Source: Syngnathus acus (taxonomy: Eukaryota > Chordata > Actinopteri > Syngnathiformes > Syngnathidae). Taken from it: a stretch of DNA of 64,000 nt. A program made the translations under genes and the position numbers. Position 1 is the stretch's first letter. Each line of letters starts with the position of its first letter. The notes beneath the pieces are model-generated. The model made no database searches. It had not been told where the DNA came from and saw nothing but the letters and a program-made list of their open reading frames with translations. Location of the stretch: assembly GCF_901709675.1 (NCBI RefSeq), contig NC_051087.1, positions 17,362,067 through 17,426,066 of the forward strand, written 5' to 3'. This document shows positions 21,141 to 30,368 of the stretch, one piece after another.

Positions 21141-22295
21141 CCGTAATTTTCGGACTATAAGTCGCTCCGGAGTACAAGTCGCATCAGCCATAAAATGCCC
21201 AAAAATGTGAAAAAAAACATATATAAGTCGCTCCGGAGTATAAGTCGCATATTGGGGGGGCAATCTATTCGACAAAATCCAACACCAAGAACAGTCATGA
21301 ACGAGCAACAACAGGCTAAACGATAGGTATGCTAACATGACATAAACACAAACGAAGAGCTGAGAACGGCCCTGACGTAAATTCAGTTATTCAAAAAACT
21401 ATTACATAAATAACACGTTAATAAAACCATCTGTGTCACTCCAATTCATTAAATCCATCGATCGTCCTTTGTCAACAATGCGTGCGCGCCGCTGACGGCG
21501 CTTGCACTTCAAAATATTCCACAGGCCCATATAACGATATATAAATTATATATCAAATAACTATTATATAAGCAATAATGTTATCAAACCATCTGTGTCA
21601 CTCCAAATCATTAAATCCATCGATCGTCCTTTGTCAACAATGGGTGCGCGCAGCTGACGGCGCTTGCACTTCAAAATATTCCACAGGCCCATATAACGAT
21701 ATATAAATTAGATATCAAATAACTATTATATAGGCGGCTCGGTGGCGCGCTGGGTAGCACGTCCGCCTCGCAGTTAGGAGGGTGCGGGTTCAATTCCACC
21801 CTGTGCGGAGTTTGCATGTTCTCCCTGGGCCCGCGTGGGTTTTCTCCGGGCACTCCGGTTTCCTCCCACATCCCAAAAACATGCTTGGTACGCCGATTGA
21901 AGACTCCAAATTGTCCCTAGGTGTGAGTGCGAGTGCAAATGGTTGTTTGTCTCTGTGTGCCCTGCGATTGACCGGCAACCGGTTCAGGGTGTCCCACGCC
22001 TACTGCCCGATGACGGCTGGGATAGGCTCCAGCACGCCCGTGGGACTAAGCGGTTCGGAAAATGGATGGATGGATAACTATTATATAAGCAATAGTGTTA
22101 TCAAGCCATCTGTGCACTCTAAATCATTAAATCCATCGATCAAATTCCTCGTCCTTCGTCAACAACGCCGCGCGTGCGCCCTGACGTCAGCCTCGTCGTT
22201 ATTCCACAGATCTACTATATAACTATATTGTAGTGTTAACAAAGTTCAAGGAAAGACGTGGGTTTGGTAAACGGCTCTTTATTTAATAAAACAAA
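21141..22295. mobile_element. Pogo-like TIR element, copy C (reverse, truncated)
   Basis: Begins CCGTAATTTTCGGACTATAA after TA and runs through the same internal blocks as copies A and B in reverse. It is interrupted by the SINE at 21733-22073. It ends in the reverse of the AATAAA tail (AAACGGCTCTTTATTTAATA, 22270-22289), where a Ty3 gag fragment begins. Confidence 0.8.
21733..22073 (+). mobile_element. tRNA-derived SINE with 14-bp target duplication
   Basis: 341 bp starting GGCGGCTCGGTGGCGCGCTG. It has a tRNA-like head with a B box GGTTCAATTCC (21787-21797) and an A-box-like TAGCACGTCCG, a conserved body (TTTGCATGTTCTCCC, CCTCCCACATCCCAAAAACA) and a GGATGGATGG tail. ATAACTATTATATA flanks both sides (21719-21732 and 22074-22087) without mismatch. 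Expected to be transcribed by RNA polymerase III from the internal boxes and moved by a LINE. Confidence 0.95.
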
Positions 22296-22640
22296 CTGAG
22301 TGTTGGAGCCACTCCCATTCGCCCGGCGCAACTGCGTCCGCCCTCCCTCGTGCCCCCGGTGTCGCCCCTGGGGACTCTGGAACCTAAGGGCGGGACCCTG
22401 GAGCGGTTTATCGCTGAAACCCATCAAGTCCGGGCCTTCCTGTCTAATCGCCGGATCCAATTCGCCCTCCAGCCCTGGACTTTTGCCACAGAGGGCACCA
22501 AGGTGGGTTACACCATTACCCATCTCACCAGGAGGGATCTCCTCTGGGGCAACACGGAATTCGACCGCCAGACTGCTGCCTGCGCCTCCTTGGAGTCATT
22601 TGCGCAAGAAATGATCAGTGTTCGACGTGGGTTCTTACGG
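22296..22640 (+). pseudogene. Sushi-type Ty3 gag fragment
   Basis: About 110 codons of a capsid-like domain: RAFLSNRRIQFALQPWTFAT, GTKVGYTITHLT, LLWGNTEFDRQTAACASLES. It resembles the gag at 3752-4740 but is a different copy. No start, no nucleocapsid, no flanking LTR. The left edge joins the truncated pogo-like copy C directly. Confidence 0.75.
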
Positions 22641-22992
22641 TGCCGATGTGTCCCGGGATCGCTTAAAGATCCGTCTTTGTTGTTGCATTATTATATTGTT
22701 ATTGTATTTTCAAGTGGCATGGTGGTACAAGATGATGTATAATTGGGTATCTGATTTGGCCCAGGCACATTAGCTATCCTAAAACATGTAGTAGTTCCAA
22801 AATCTTACCAGGAGATGGTGTTAAAGCTTGACATAGGGGTGACCTGATGGAAACTAACAAATCTAATAAATTAAATTGTTAGCAATTGGGAGGACACGAC
22901 CTGTTCAAACACGTAGCAACACACAACGTTGGAATATGATTTTGCTTTGCCATAATTTTAATCTGTAACATCTTGAGCAATATCATTATATA
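22641..22992. other. Non-coding gap
   Basis: No gene or repeat recognised. Confidence 0.4.
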
Positions 22993-23461
22993 CCGTAAAT
23001 TCCGGACTATAAGCCGCGACTTTGTTCCAAAATTTTGAACCCTGCGGCTTATAGTCAGGTGCGGCTTATATAAGGATTTTTTTCGTGATTTTTGTGATGA
23101 CTTGATCACTTTTATACACTGCGGTATCTTGAAGAAAAAAACAACAACAAAAATACTATTTTGAAACACTACTATGTCTGCTGCTTATTCTGGCTGTGTT
23201 GCTTGTGACTATTATGAGCTTTAGTAGGAATGCACGCTAGGTGACCTGCGTCAAAGGGCTCTAAACCCTTTCTCTTACTCTGCCATGTGACTCAGAGATT
23301 ACACAAAGCAGTGGCGCTGTTTGGACCATCTGCATTGTATTAAAACCCAATCAATCAGCATTTAAATTCAATTCTTCTGACATTTTGCTCACCAAAAACA
23401 AGTTGTAATGAACGTGAACTTTTAATGCATTTTATTCAGAAGTTTACTTTGAACCCCGAGG

Positions 23462-23829
23462 CTTAAATGGCGGCGCGGCGTATTTGTGGATTTTTACGGC
23501 CTCCAGGGGGCGCTCTAGCAGGAAGCAAGAGCGAGACAGACGAAGAAGAGATAATGCGCCGAAGAAGACGTGCTAGTTTGCGTTTTGAACATTTCGCGGA
23601 TCATGCACACACCCTCATCATGGAAAACACACGAAGAAATGCATTTGATGCAGCTTTTAAGTTAAAAGCAATCGATTTGGCTGTCAAAGAGGGAAATAGA
23701 GCTTAAATGGCGGCGCGTCGTATTTATGGATTTTTACGGCCTCCAGGGGGCGCTCTAGCAGGAAGCAAGAGCGAGACAGACGAAGAAGAGATAATGCGCC
23801 GAAGAAGACGTGCTAGTTTGTGTTTTGAT
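23462..23829 (+). repeat. 240-bp tandem duplication of the pogo-like transposase 5' region
   Basis: The block starting TTAAATGGCGGCGCG at 23463 recurs at 23703 with few changes over about 125 bp (GGATTTTTACGGCCTCCAGG, GGAAGCAAGAGCGAGACAGA). Both are followed by a transposase N-terminus. Confidence 0.9.
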
Positions 23830-23998
23830 AGGCGAATAGTGGCATATAATTCTCACAAAGTAGCGAGAACGAGATCAAGACGGACATTACTGAAAGGAAG
23901 CTTTTATACACAAACCGTCATTATCGGGGACAAAAGAAATGCATATGAAGCCGCTTTTAAGCTAAAGGCAGTCGATGTTGATGACATTGTGTTGCGTC
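23608..23998 (+). pseudogene. Pogo-like transposase N-terminus, two partial tandem copies
   Basis: Copy 1 (23608-23706) reads RRNAFDAAFKLKAIDLAVKE then GNRA and ends at TAA as the tandem duplication restarts. Copy 2 (about 23935-23985) reads KRNAYEAAFKLKAVDVD before homology ends. This is the beginning of the CENPB/psq-type helix-turn-helix domain of pogo-family transposases (pattern AAFKL-x-A-I-x-L-A). The DDD catalytic domain is absent. Known role of the intact protein: binding to terminal repeats and cut-and-paste at TA. These relics tie the CCGTAA..CGC terminal repeats in this window to the pogo family. Confidence 0.7.
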
Positions 23999-24171
23999 AC
24001 CCTTGTTCTTTATTTCGTGGTCCCGTCTACTCTGGAGCTATACGTGTCGCTCGCTAGTTTAATGTAATTTAGCGCTTCGTGCATGAATAAAATGAGCATG
24101 AACAGACCCTCATCACACTCGAAGAAATGCATAAAAGCGACGACGAAAGAGAGACTGAGAAAGTGTGAGGC

Positions 24172-24400
24172 TGTGGTGTGCAAGGACTGGAGTCGGAGGC
24201 GGAGTGACAAACGACGGTGCCAACGGCAGTTGTTTTAATGACATTTATAATTATTCTTAATCAACAACGGGCAGACTCTTTTCCCTTCGAGATCCTAACA
24301 CACACTGAACTCAACAGGAAATTCCCACACGTGTAAACTGTCCCACCGGAACTCTGTAACGTGAACTTAGGTTCCGGGTGAATTATGTCAACCCACTACA
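24172..24400 (-). repeat. 3' LTR of the CsRn1-type element
   Basis: In element orientation starts TGTAGTGGGTTGAC and ends CTTGCACACCACA (TG..CA). By eye identical to 28318-28546. Confidence 0.95.
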
Positions 24401-24420
24401 CAAGCCCCCCCAGAATTCCC
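24401..24420 (-). other. Polypurine tract of the CsRn1-type element
   Basis: On the minus strand TTCTGGGGGGCTTG directly abuts the LTR start, as expected for plus-strand priming. Confidence 0.7.
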
Positions 24421-24498
24421 CCATAGTCAAAATCGCCACGCCGGAAAGGGACGACAGCCCGACCACGGCGGGTGTAGGTGGCAGGGGCTGGCAGGGGG

Positions 24499-25840
24499 TC
24501 AGGGGTAGGGGGCGCCGCCGGAAAGACCGCTGGGCTGGACGGTCGTGTTGTCGGTCGGGCAGGCGGGAGCTCGGTCAGGTTGGAGGGGCGAGGCGCTGGG
24601 GGGGCGTCCGCGGCGTGGGGTCTGCGCCAATTCCAATGTCCGGGAAACATCCACGTGGGCAGGCTTAATCCTATCAACCGAGATAGTCTCAGGCCTACCG
24701 CCGATGTCCACGACCATGCTCTTGCCCCCGTGCTGCAAGACCTTAAAAGGCCCGTCGTAAGGCGGGCGCAACGGTCCGCGGTGGGCGTCGTGGCGGATGA
24801 ACACAAAACCCGCCGAGCGCAGGTTGGTGGGCACCCGGGAAACAGGGGTGCAGTGCTGTGATGTGGGGACAGGTGCGAACGTCCTGGCAACTTCCAGCAG
24901 GGAGGACCGCTGCCTGGCCGCCGACCAAGGCGTTGTGGCGTCCGGAATGAATGCCTGGCCGTAGACGAGCTCCGCAGACGAGGACTGCAGGTCCTCCTTA
25001 GGGGCCGTCCTGAGGCCCAGCATGACCCAGGGAAGTCTGTCCACCCAGTTGCCATCCACCAGACTGGCGCGTAGAGCAGCCTTCATGGAGCGGTGGAACC
25101 GCTCGCACAGCCCGTTAGCCTGGGGGTGATATGCGGTGGTGCGGTGCAGCTTGACCCCTAAGTCTCTAGCAACCACATTCCAGACTTCGGAAGTAAACTG
25201 CGCACCCCGGTCCGAGGAGAGGTCTGAGGGTGTTCCAAAGCGTGCGACCCACGTGCCGATAAACGCCCGGGCCACGTCGGCAGCTGAGGTTGAGGAGAGG
25301 GGGACGGCCTCAGGCCAACGGGTCGTCCTGTCCACCATGGTGAGGAGGTAGGTGAAACCATGGGAAGGGGGGAGCGGGCCCACAAGGTCGACGTTGACGT
25401 GGTCGAACCTCCTCTCGGGGACAGTAAACTGCTCCAACGGGGCCTTGGTATGGCGGTGCACCTTCGCACGCTGACAAGCCACACATGAGTCGACCCAGGC
25501 CCGCACGTCCCTCTTCAGCCCTTTCCAGACGAACTTCTGAGCCACCAGCCTCACGGACGCCTTTCTGCCAGGATGGGACAGGTCGTGTATCGCCTCAAAG
25601 ACAGCCCGCTGCCAGCCAGCAGGGACAAGTGGTCTAGGTTGGCCGGTGGAGAGGTCGCACCACAGCCTGACTCCTGAGCCGCCAACCGCGACCTCCTCCA
25701 GACGCAGCCCAGTGTCCGAGTCTTTGAGTGACTGGATCCCAGGATCTGAGGCTTGGTCAGTACTCATACTTGAGTAGTCGAGACCCAGCTGAACCGTGTG
25801 GATGACCGCTCTAGAGAGGCAATCGACTTGCCGGCGATGT
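24499..25840 (-). CDS. Ty3 (CsRn1-type) integrase part of pol, frame-shifted from RT
   Basis: Continues pol after the RNase H. Open frame 24499-25902; homologous sequence begins at DCLSRAV about residue 27. The N-terminal zinc domain has H106, H110, C140 and C143 (HDLSH, CVAC). The catalytic core has D172 (VNVDLVGP), D231 (SSDRGAQFT) and E267 (NGLCERFH), the last two spaced DD35E. The C-terminus shows the GPFKVLQHG and SVDRIKPAH elements of Ty3 integrases. It is in a different frame from the RT, and the conserved VADCLSR junction is partly missing, pointing to a small deletion near 25830. Role: inserts element cDNA into the genome. Catalytic residues intact, but expression depends on the broken frame upstream. 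Confidence 0.85.
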
Positions 25841-27623
25841 GTCGGATATCTGTGGTGTACTCGGAGATAAAAGACAGCTGACGCTGCTGGCGGGCGGACC
25901 ACGGCTCAGCCACCTTGGACATAGAGAACGTGAGGGGTTTGTGGTCGACGAAAACCGTAAACTCACGGCCTTCCAGGATGGAGCGGAAATGGCGGATCGC
26001 CAACCAGACGCCGAGTAGCTCCCTGTCGAATGTGCTGTATTTGCGCTCCCTAGGGACCAGCTGGCGGCTGAAAAAGGCGAGCGGTTGCCAGGCGCCACCA
26101 ACCCACTGCTCAAATACAGCACCAACTGCGTAGTCAGATGCGTCGGTTGTGAGGGCGACCGGGGCTCCAGGCGACGGGTGGACCAACATGGTGGCCTGGC
26201 ACAGCGCAGCCTTAGTATCCTCGAAAGCCTTGACCCTCTCGGGGGTCCAGTCGATGTCCTGGTTGGGGGTTCCACCCTTAAGGGCCTCATACAGTGGGTG
26301 CATGATGTGGGCCGCCCGGCGTATGAATCGGTGGTAGAATGTAACCATCCCAAGGAACTCCCGGAGCCCCCGGGCCGAACGTGGGCGGGGAAAAGCGGAG
26401 ACTGCTTCCACCTTTGACGGGAGGGGAGTGGCCCCATTACTGCTGATGAGATGCCCAAGAAACTGGATCGACGGCACTCCGACAATGCACTTCGCCGGGT
26501 TAATGATCAGGCCATGCTGGTCGAGCCTTGCGAAAAGGGCCCGCAGGTGCGCCGCATGCTCCTCCTCCGAGGAGCTGGCGACGAGGACATCGTCCAAGTA
26601 GACGAAGATGAAAGGCATGTCCCTAAGCGCAGAGTCCATCAACCGCTGGAAGGACTGGGCCGCGTTTTTCAGGCCGAAGGGCATCCTAAGAAACTCGAAA
26701 AGCCCGAAAGGAGTCACCACTGCTGTTTTAGGGATGTCGGCAGGGTGCACTGGGACTTGGTGATAACCCCGCACCAGGTCCACTTTGGAGAACAGGTGCT
26801 TCCCTGCTAGATGTACCGAAAAGTCCTGAACATGGGGGACCGGGTAGCGGTCGGGCGTGGTGGCATCATTGAGGCGGCGGTAGTCGCCACACGGGCGCCA
26901 ACCACCGTCCGGCTTAGGCACCATGTGGAGTGGGGAGGCCCACGGGCTGTCAGAGCGGCGAATAATGCCAAGGCGTTCCATGTTGGCGAACTCGGCCCGA
27001 GCAATTGTCAGTCTCTCCGGGTTGAGCCGTCGGGCCCTAGCGTAGACGGGGGGGCCTTTGGTCTCGATGTGGTGCTCGACCCCATGTTTAGCTGTGGTGG
27101 CGGCAAAGGTGGGCTGTGTAAGGCTGGGGAACTCTCCGAGGAGTTTCTGGTACATGTCGCCCTCGGAGAGCGAACTGGAGAGACTCACATACTTCCCCAC
27201 ATCGCGGACACATGCGAAGGAGGAGAAGGTTAACGCGTCCACCAGGCGGCCATTCTTAACATCCACGAGCAGTCCGTGGGCGCACAAAAAATCTGCGCCG
27301 AGCAGGGGGAAGGAGATGTCGGCAGTGACAAAGTCCCATGTGAAACGCTGACCCCCGAAACATATGTCCACAGTCTTCGTGCCATACGTCCTGATGGGGG
27401 TGTCGTTGGCGGATGTTAAGGGCGGGCCGTGCAACCCTCCAGCGGCGTCGTCCACCGTAGCCGGCAGGACGCTCCTCTGGGCACCGGTGTCACAGAGGAA
27501 TCTGCGACCCGAGAGGGTATCCTCAATGAACAGCAGCCGGTTCTGTTTGCCCGCGCTCACGGCCACTACTGAGCGCAGGCTTAGGCGTTTCCCGTCGTGT
27601 TGAAGGTGCAAGGGGAGCGGCAC
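25764..27623 (-). CDS. Ty3 (CsRn1-type) pol: protease, reverse transcriptase, RNase H
   Basis: 619 codons open from a GTG at 27623; it has no ATG start and is reached by -1 frameshifting from gag, whose end it overlaps. Protease: D-T-G at residues 45-47 ([13 protein letters not shown]). [19 protein letters not shown]282 ([13 protein letters not shown]), and Y342-L-D-D345 ([11 protein letters not shown]), with primer-grip region [11 protein letters not shown]. RNase H: D494 ([12 protein letters not shown]), E535 (DRELLGVW), D560 (FVDHKPLT). After residue about 595 (DIRHIAGKS) the frame runs off into unrelated sequence, so the junction to integrase is broken. All catalytic residues of the three domains are present. 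Role: polyprotein processing and cDNA synthesis in the retrotransposon particle. Confidence 0.92.
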   Translation of the reverse strand: MPLPLHLQHDGKRLSLRSVVAVSAGKQNRLLFIEDTLSGRRFLCDTGAQRSVLPATVDDAAGGLHGPPLTSANDTPIRTYGTKTVDICFGGQRFTWDFVTADISFPLLGADFLCAHGLLVDVKNGRLVDALTFSSFACVRDVGKYVSLSSSLSEGDMYQKLLGEFPSLTQPTFAATTAKHGVEHHIETKGPPVYARARRLNPERLTIARAEFANMERLGIIRRSDSPWASPLHMVPKPDGGWRPCGDYRRLNDATTPDRYPVPHVQDFSVHLAGKHLFSKVDLVRGYHQVPVHPADIPKTAVVTPFGLFEFLRMPFGLKNAAQSFQRLMDSALRDMPFIFVYLDDVLVASSSEEEHAAHLRALFARLDQHGLIINPAKCIVGVPSIQFLGHLISSNGATPLPSKVEAVSAFPRPRSARGLREFLGMVTFYHRFIRRAAHIMHPLYEALKGGTPNQDIDWTPERVKAFEDTKAALCQATMLVHPSPGAPVALTTDASDYAVGAVFEQWVGGAWQPLAFFSRQLVPRERKYSTFDRELLGVWLAIRHFRSILEGREFTVFVDHKPLTFSMSKVAEPWSARQQRQLSFISEYTTDIRHIAGKSIASLERSSTRFSWVSTTQV

Positions 27624-28252
27624 CTTTTAGCCTTGGCGCCAAAACGCGCATGGAAGTAGCACAAACCTGTGCCGGTGCGGCCGTCGGTTGCAGCGTGTCC
27701 TCTGCCAGGGGAAACGCCAGCGCTTGGGGACGTGTAGCTGCGTGTTGGGGCCAGCACATCAGGGGCGAAACGCTGGGTGGCCAAGTAGAAACGGTCTGCT
27801 TCCTCCGCCAGAGCACGCGGCTCCGTAATAGTCGTATTCGCGAGGGCCGTTTGTACGTGCGGCGGCATATGTCGCAGAAACAGTTCAATGAAAAGAAAAT
27901 TCGGCTCTTCCCCACCCAGCAGGTTTAACATCATCTCCATGTGTTCAGAGGGTTTGCTGTCCCCCATGCCTTGAATAGCAAGCAGGCGCCGGGCTCGTTC
28001 GGATCGTGACAGTTCAAAAATCCTGAGGAGATAAGCCTTGAGCCCTGCATTTTTATCCTGGGCAGGAGGGGAAGTGATGAAACTTACGGCTCTGGCTGCG
28101 GTGGAGCTTCCGAGTGCTGAGACGACGTGGTAGTAGCGTGTGGCGTCATCCGTAATTCCCCGGAGGGCGAACTGAGCCTCCGCCTGTGCGAACCACGTTG
28201 CCGCAGACGTCTCCCAAAACTCAGGCAGTCTGAGGACGACGGAATGCGCCAT
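27581..28252 (-). CDS. Ty3 (CsRn1-type) gag
   Basis: 223 codons, intact. The start is ATG 28252 ([20 protein letters not shown]); the open frame extends upstream through the primer site into the LTR, but that part is leader. Capsid motifs: [34 protein letters not shown], and [20 protein letters not shown]. It ends with an unusual zinc knuckle, C-x2-H..C-x3-C ([18 protein letters not shown]), as described for the CsRn1 clade, instead of the common CCHC. Its stop (27581-27583) lies 3 bases after a GGGAAAC slippery site, so a fraction of ribosomes should shift to pol. Role: particle protein and RNA packaging. Confidence 0.92.
   Translation of the reverse strand: MAHSVVLRLPEFWETSAATWFAQAEAQFALRGITDDATRYYHVVSALGSSTAARAVSFITSPPAQDKNAGLKAYLLRIFELSRSERARRLLAIQGMGDSKPSEHMEMMLNLLGGEEPNFLFIELFLRHMPPHVQTALANTTITEPRALAEEADRFYLATQRFAPDVLAPTRSYTSPSAGVSPGRGHAATDGRTGTGLCYFHARFGAKAKRCRSPCTFNTTGNA
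27587..27593 (-). promoter_or_regulatory. Candidate -1 ribosomal frameshift site GGGAAAC
   Basis: On the minus strand the heptamer is phased G GGA AAC in the gag frame, followed by GCC TAA. A -1 shift here leads directly into the pol frame. The pol frame is closed by a stop about 40 nt upstream, so the shift must occur in this window. Confidence 0.8.
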
Positions 28253-28301
28253 GCCGTTTCGCTCGTTATTCAGTTCAGTCCCGGAATCTTCAGCGGGACT
28301 A

Positions 28302-28317
28302 ACGTCGCGGTCACCAG
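28302..28317 (-). other. Primer-binding site, tRNA-Trp-like
   Basis: Immediately after the 5' LTR the minus strand reads C then TGGTGACCGCGACGTT, which matches the complement of the tRNA-Trp 3' end (TGGTGACCCCGACGTG) at 14 of 16 positions. Confidence 0.8.
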
Positions 28318-28546
28318 TGTGGTGTGCAAGGACTGGAGTCGGAGGCGGAGTGACAAACGACGGTGCCAACGGCAGTTGTTTTAATGACATTTATAATTAT
28401 TCTTAATCAACAACGGGCAGACTCTTTTCCCTTCGAGATCCTAACACACACTGAACTCAACAGGAAATTCCCACACGTGTAAACTGTCCCACCGGAACTC
28501 TGTAACGTGAACTTAGGTTCCGGGTGAATTATGTCAACCCACTACA
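28318..28546 (-). repeat. 5' LTR of the CsRn1-type element
   Basis: 229 bp; no difference from 24172-24400 seen by eye, implying very recent insertion. Confidence 0.95.
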
Positions 28547-29145
28547 AGGCGAAGGATATCTAACGCTATTCCAATCGGACGCTGAGGAGGAAGACTTCGA
28601 TGATTTCAGTGCACAGGAGGAAGATGAAGACGATGAAGCTCTTTTTTTACTTTTACTGGTATGTTTTTTAACGAGCCCTGTTGGTGCTGTACTACCGTGT
28701 TGCTGCTGTGTTACCGCCGCGTCTCAGTGACTTTTACCGGGTATGTTTTTTTTAATCCAGCCCTATTAGTCTTGTGTTACTTCCGTGTTGCTGCGGTATT
28801 ACTGCCGCGTCACGGGCAGTGTTTGGAAAGAAATGTTAAGGTATGTTATTAAAACTTTAAAAAAGCTTTCTGTGTTCAGTCTTTCTTTGTTAATAACTCG
28901 CGTGCACACTTCCGTGTTGCTGCGGTACTACTGCTGCGTCACAGGCAATGTTTAGAAAGACATGTTAAAGTATGTTATTAAAACTTTAAAAAGGCTTTCT
29001 GTGAACGGTCTTTCTTTGTAAAAAACGCGTGTGCACGTGCGGCTTATAGTCCGGTGCGGCTTATATAAGAAAAAAACTAAAATATCCCCCAATTTTAGCT
29101 GGTGCGGTTTATAGTCCGGTGCGGCTTATAGTCCGGAATTTACGG

Positions 29146-30368
29146 TATGTTAAAAATAGAAGAACCAATTATTATGGCTAATGAGGATTATCTGTTAAGT
29201 TGACTATTGTGAAAACATGCTTTATTGATGTTGCAATGTTTAATCGATATCCAACATGTATTTGACATCGTTGTTCCATCTATACATGAATGTATTAAGT
29301 TGTGGGGAGACACAAGAGGTTGTTTGCTATACTGGTGGAGTCGGCTGAAAGAACGAGCAAAACAGGAAACCGCTGCATCCGGCAGCAGAGAACAGTCATG
29401 CGCAATGGGTACTGCTTTAAGCAAGGTTGCCAAGATAACCAGTGGTTCCCAGCTGATTTGGAGGAAGTCGGTGAGGTCATACATTCCACACATACCAATG
29501 ATGTCATCCATTCTACACATACCAAGAATGCCATGCATTCCATGCATTCCAAGGATGCCATGCATAGCAGGCATTCCATACCAATGAGGTCATGCATTCC
29601 TCTCCGATGAGGTAATGCCAGTGGAGCATTTGAATTCTGACCTTTCACCTAAATATTCCTATGAGGTAATGCCAGGAGGAGCTGATAGCCTATAAAAGCT
29701 TGATTCCGGACAGGAAAAGTGCTCTCCGTCGCCAGTACGCTGGCACTGTGTACCCGAAGCCAAGAACGCCTTTAGACGAAGATTTTCATTCTTTTTGAGA
29801 TTGGACCAAAATCTACTAATATTAGTTTCTACAGTCTTCGAATTGGACTTTTTGGAAATTTTAAGCTCATAAATAGGCTAGGAGAGAGGACTTCGGGCCA
29901 GCAGGAAAGGGAGATGCCATTTTCAAGGCGTGGTCCTCCTCCTGAAGGCCGCCTATCTATTCAAACAGAATTCGATTTTGGAACACATGAGAACTGATCA
30001 CTCGACTTGTTCAACGAAATAGCATTTTAGACCTTTTGTTTCCTCTTTTGCTTGGTGAGTGGTATTGTTGTTCGAACTATTGAGACTTGTAATTCTTTTT
30101 CTAATTAATCCTTAATTTGGTTATCGATTATTTCATATTAACTATGTTGAGCATGGTTTTATATGCAGTAATTAGAACTTTAAATTTTCTTTATTTCCCT
30201 ATCATAGTCATTATTTAAATCCGTTCAATTCTTCTTTAAGTGCGCACAGCTTTAATCCTTAACATCAGGAATTGTCAGATCTGGTTCGAAGTAGTTATCT
30301 TGAACTCAGCTAGGGCGAGTGCACTCTAGTAAATCTACGAATCCCTGCAGTCTTACCAAAGACAGCTA
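29146..30368. other. Unassigned region; minisatellite and promoter-like sequence
   Basis: Contains degenerate CATTCC/CATACCAA repeats at about 29478-29610 and a TATAAAAG box at 29692-29699. That box is followed by compact, GC-balanced sequence (GTGCTCTCCGTCGCCAGTACG) that looks like a transcription start region. Together with 32127-32500 (AATAAA at 32477) it might be a long LTR split by the TIR elements, but I cannot prove this. Confidence 0.35.

Larger units (their letters stand above)
24172..28546 (-). mobile_element. CsRn1-type Ty3/Gypsy retrotransposon, complete and very young
   Basis: 4375-bp element on the minus strand with two 229-bp LTRs that look identical, a 4-bp target duplication AGGC (24168-24171, 28547-28550), a tRNA-Trp-like primer site, gag, a -1 frameshift signal, pol and a polypurine tract. 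It is inserted into the pogo-like transposon. The CsRn1 assignment rests on gag sequence, the unusual gag zinc motif and the Trp primer, as known for that clade. Confidence 0.93.
22993..29145 (+). mobile_element. Pogo-like DNA transposon interrupted by a Ty3 element
   Basis: Ends CCGTAAATTCCGGACTATAA (22993) and TTATAGTCCGGAATTTACGG (to 29145), flanked by TA on both sides (22991-22992, 29146-29147). Extra copies of the GCGGCTTATA motif lie inside each end. It encodes a broken pogo-type transposase N-terminus (23608-23706) and an acidic stretch (about 28580-28640). The CsRn1-type element 24172-28546 is inserted within it. Without that insert it is about 1.8 kb. Confidence 0.85.

Noticed and set aside
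29188-29648. Met/Gly/His-rich ORFs
   Set aside because: Produced by the degenerate CATTCC/CATACCAA minisatellite.
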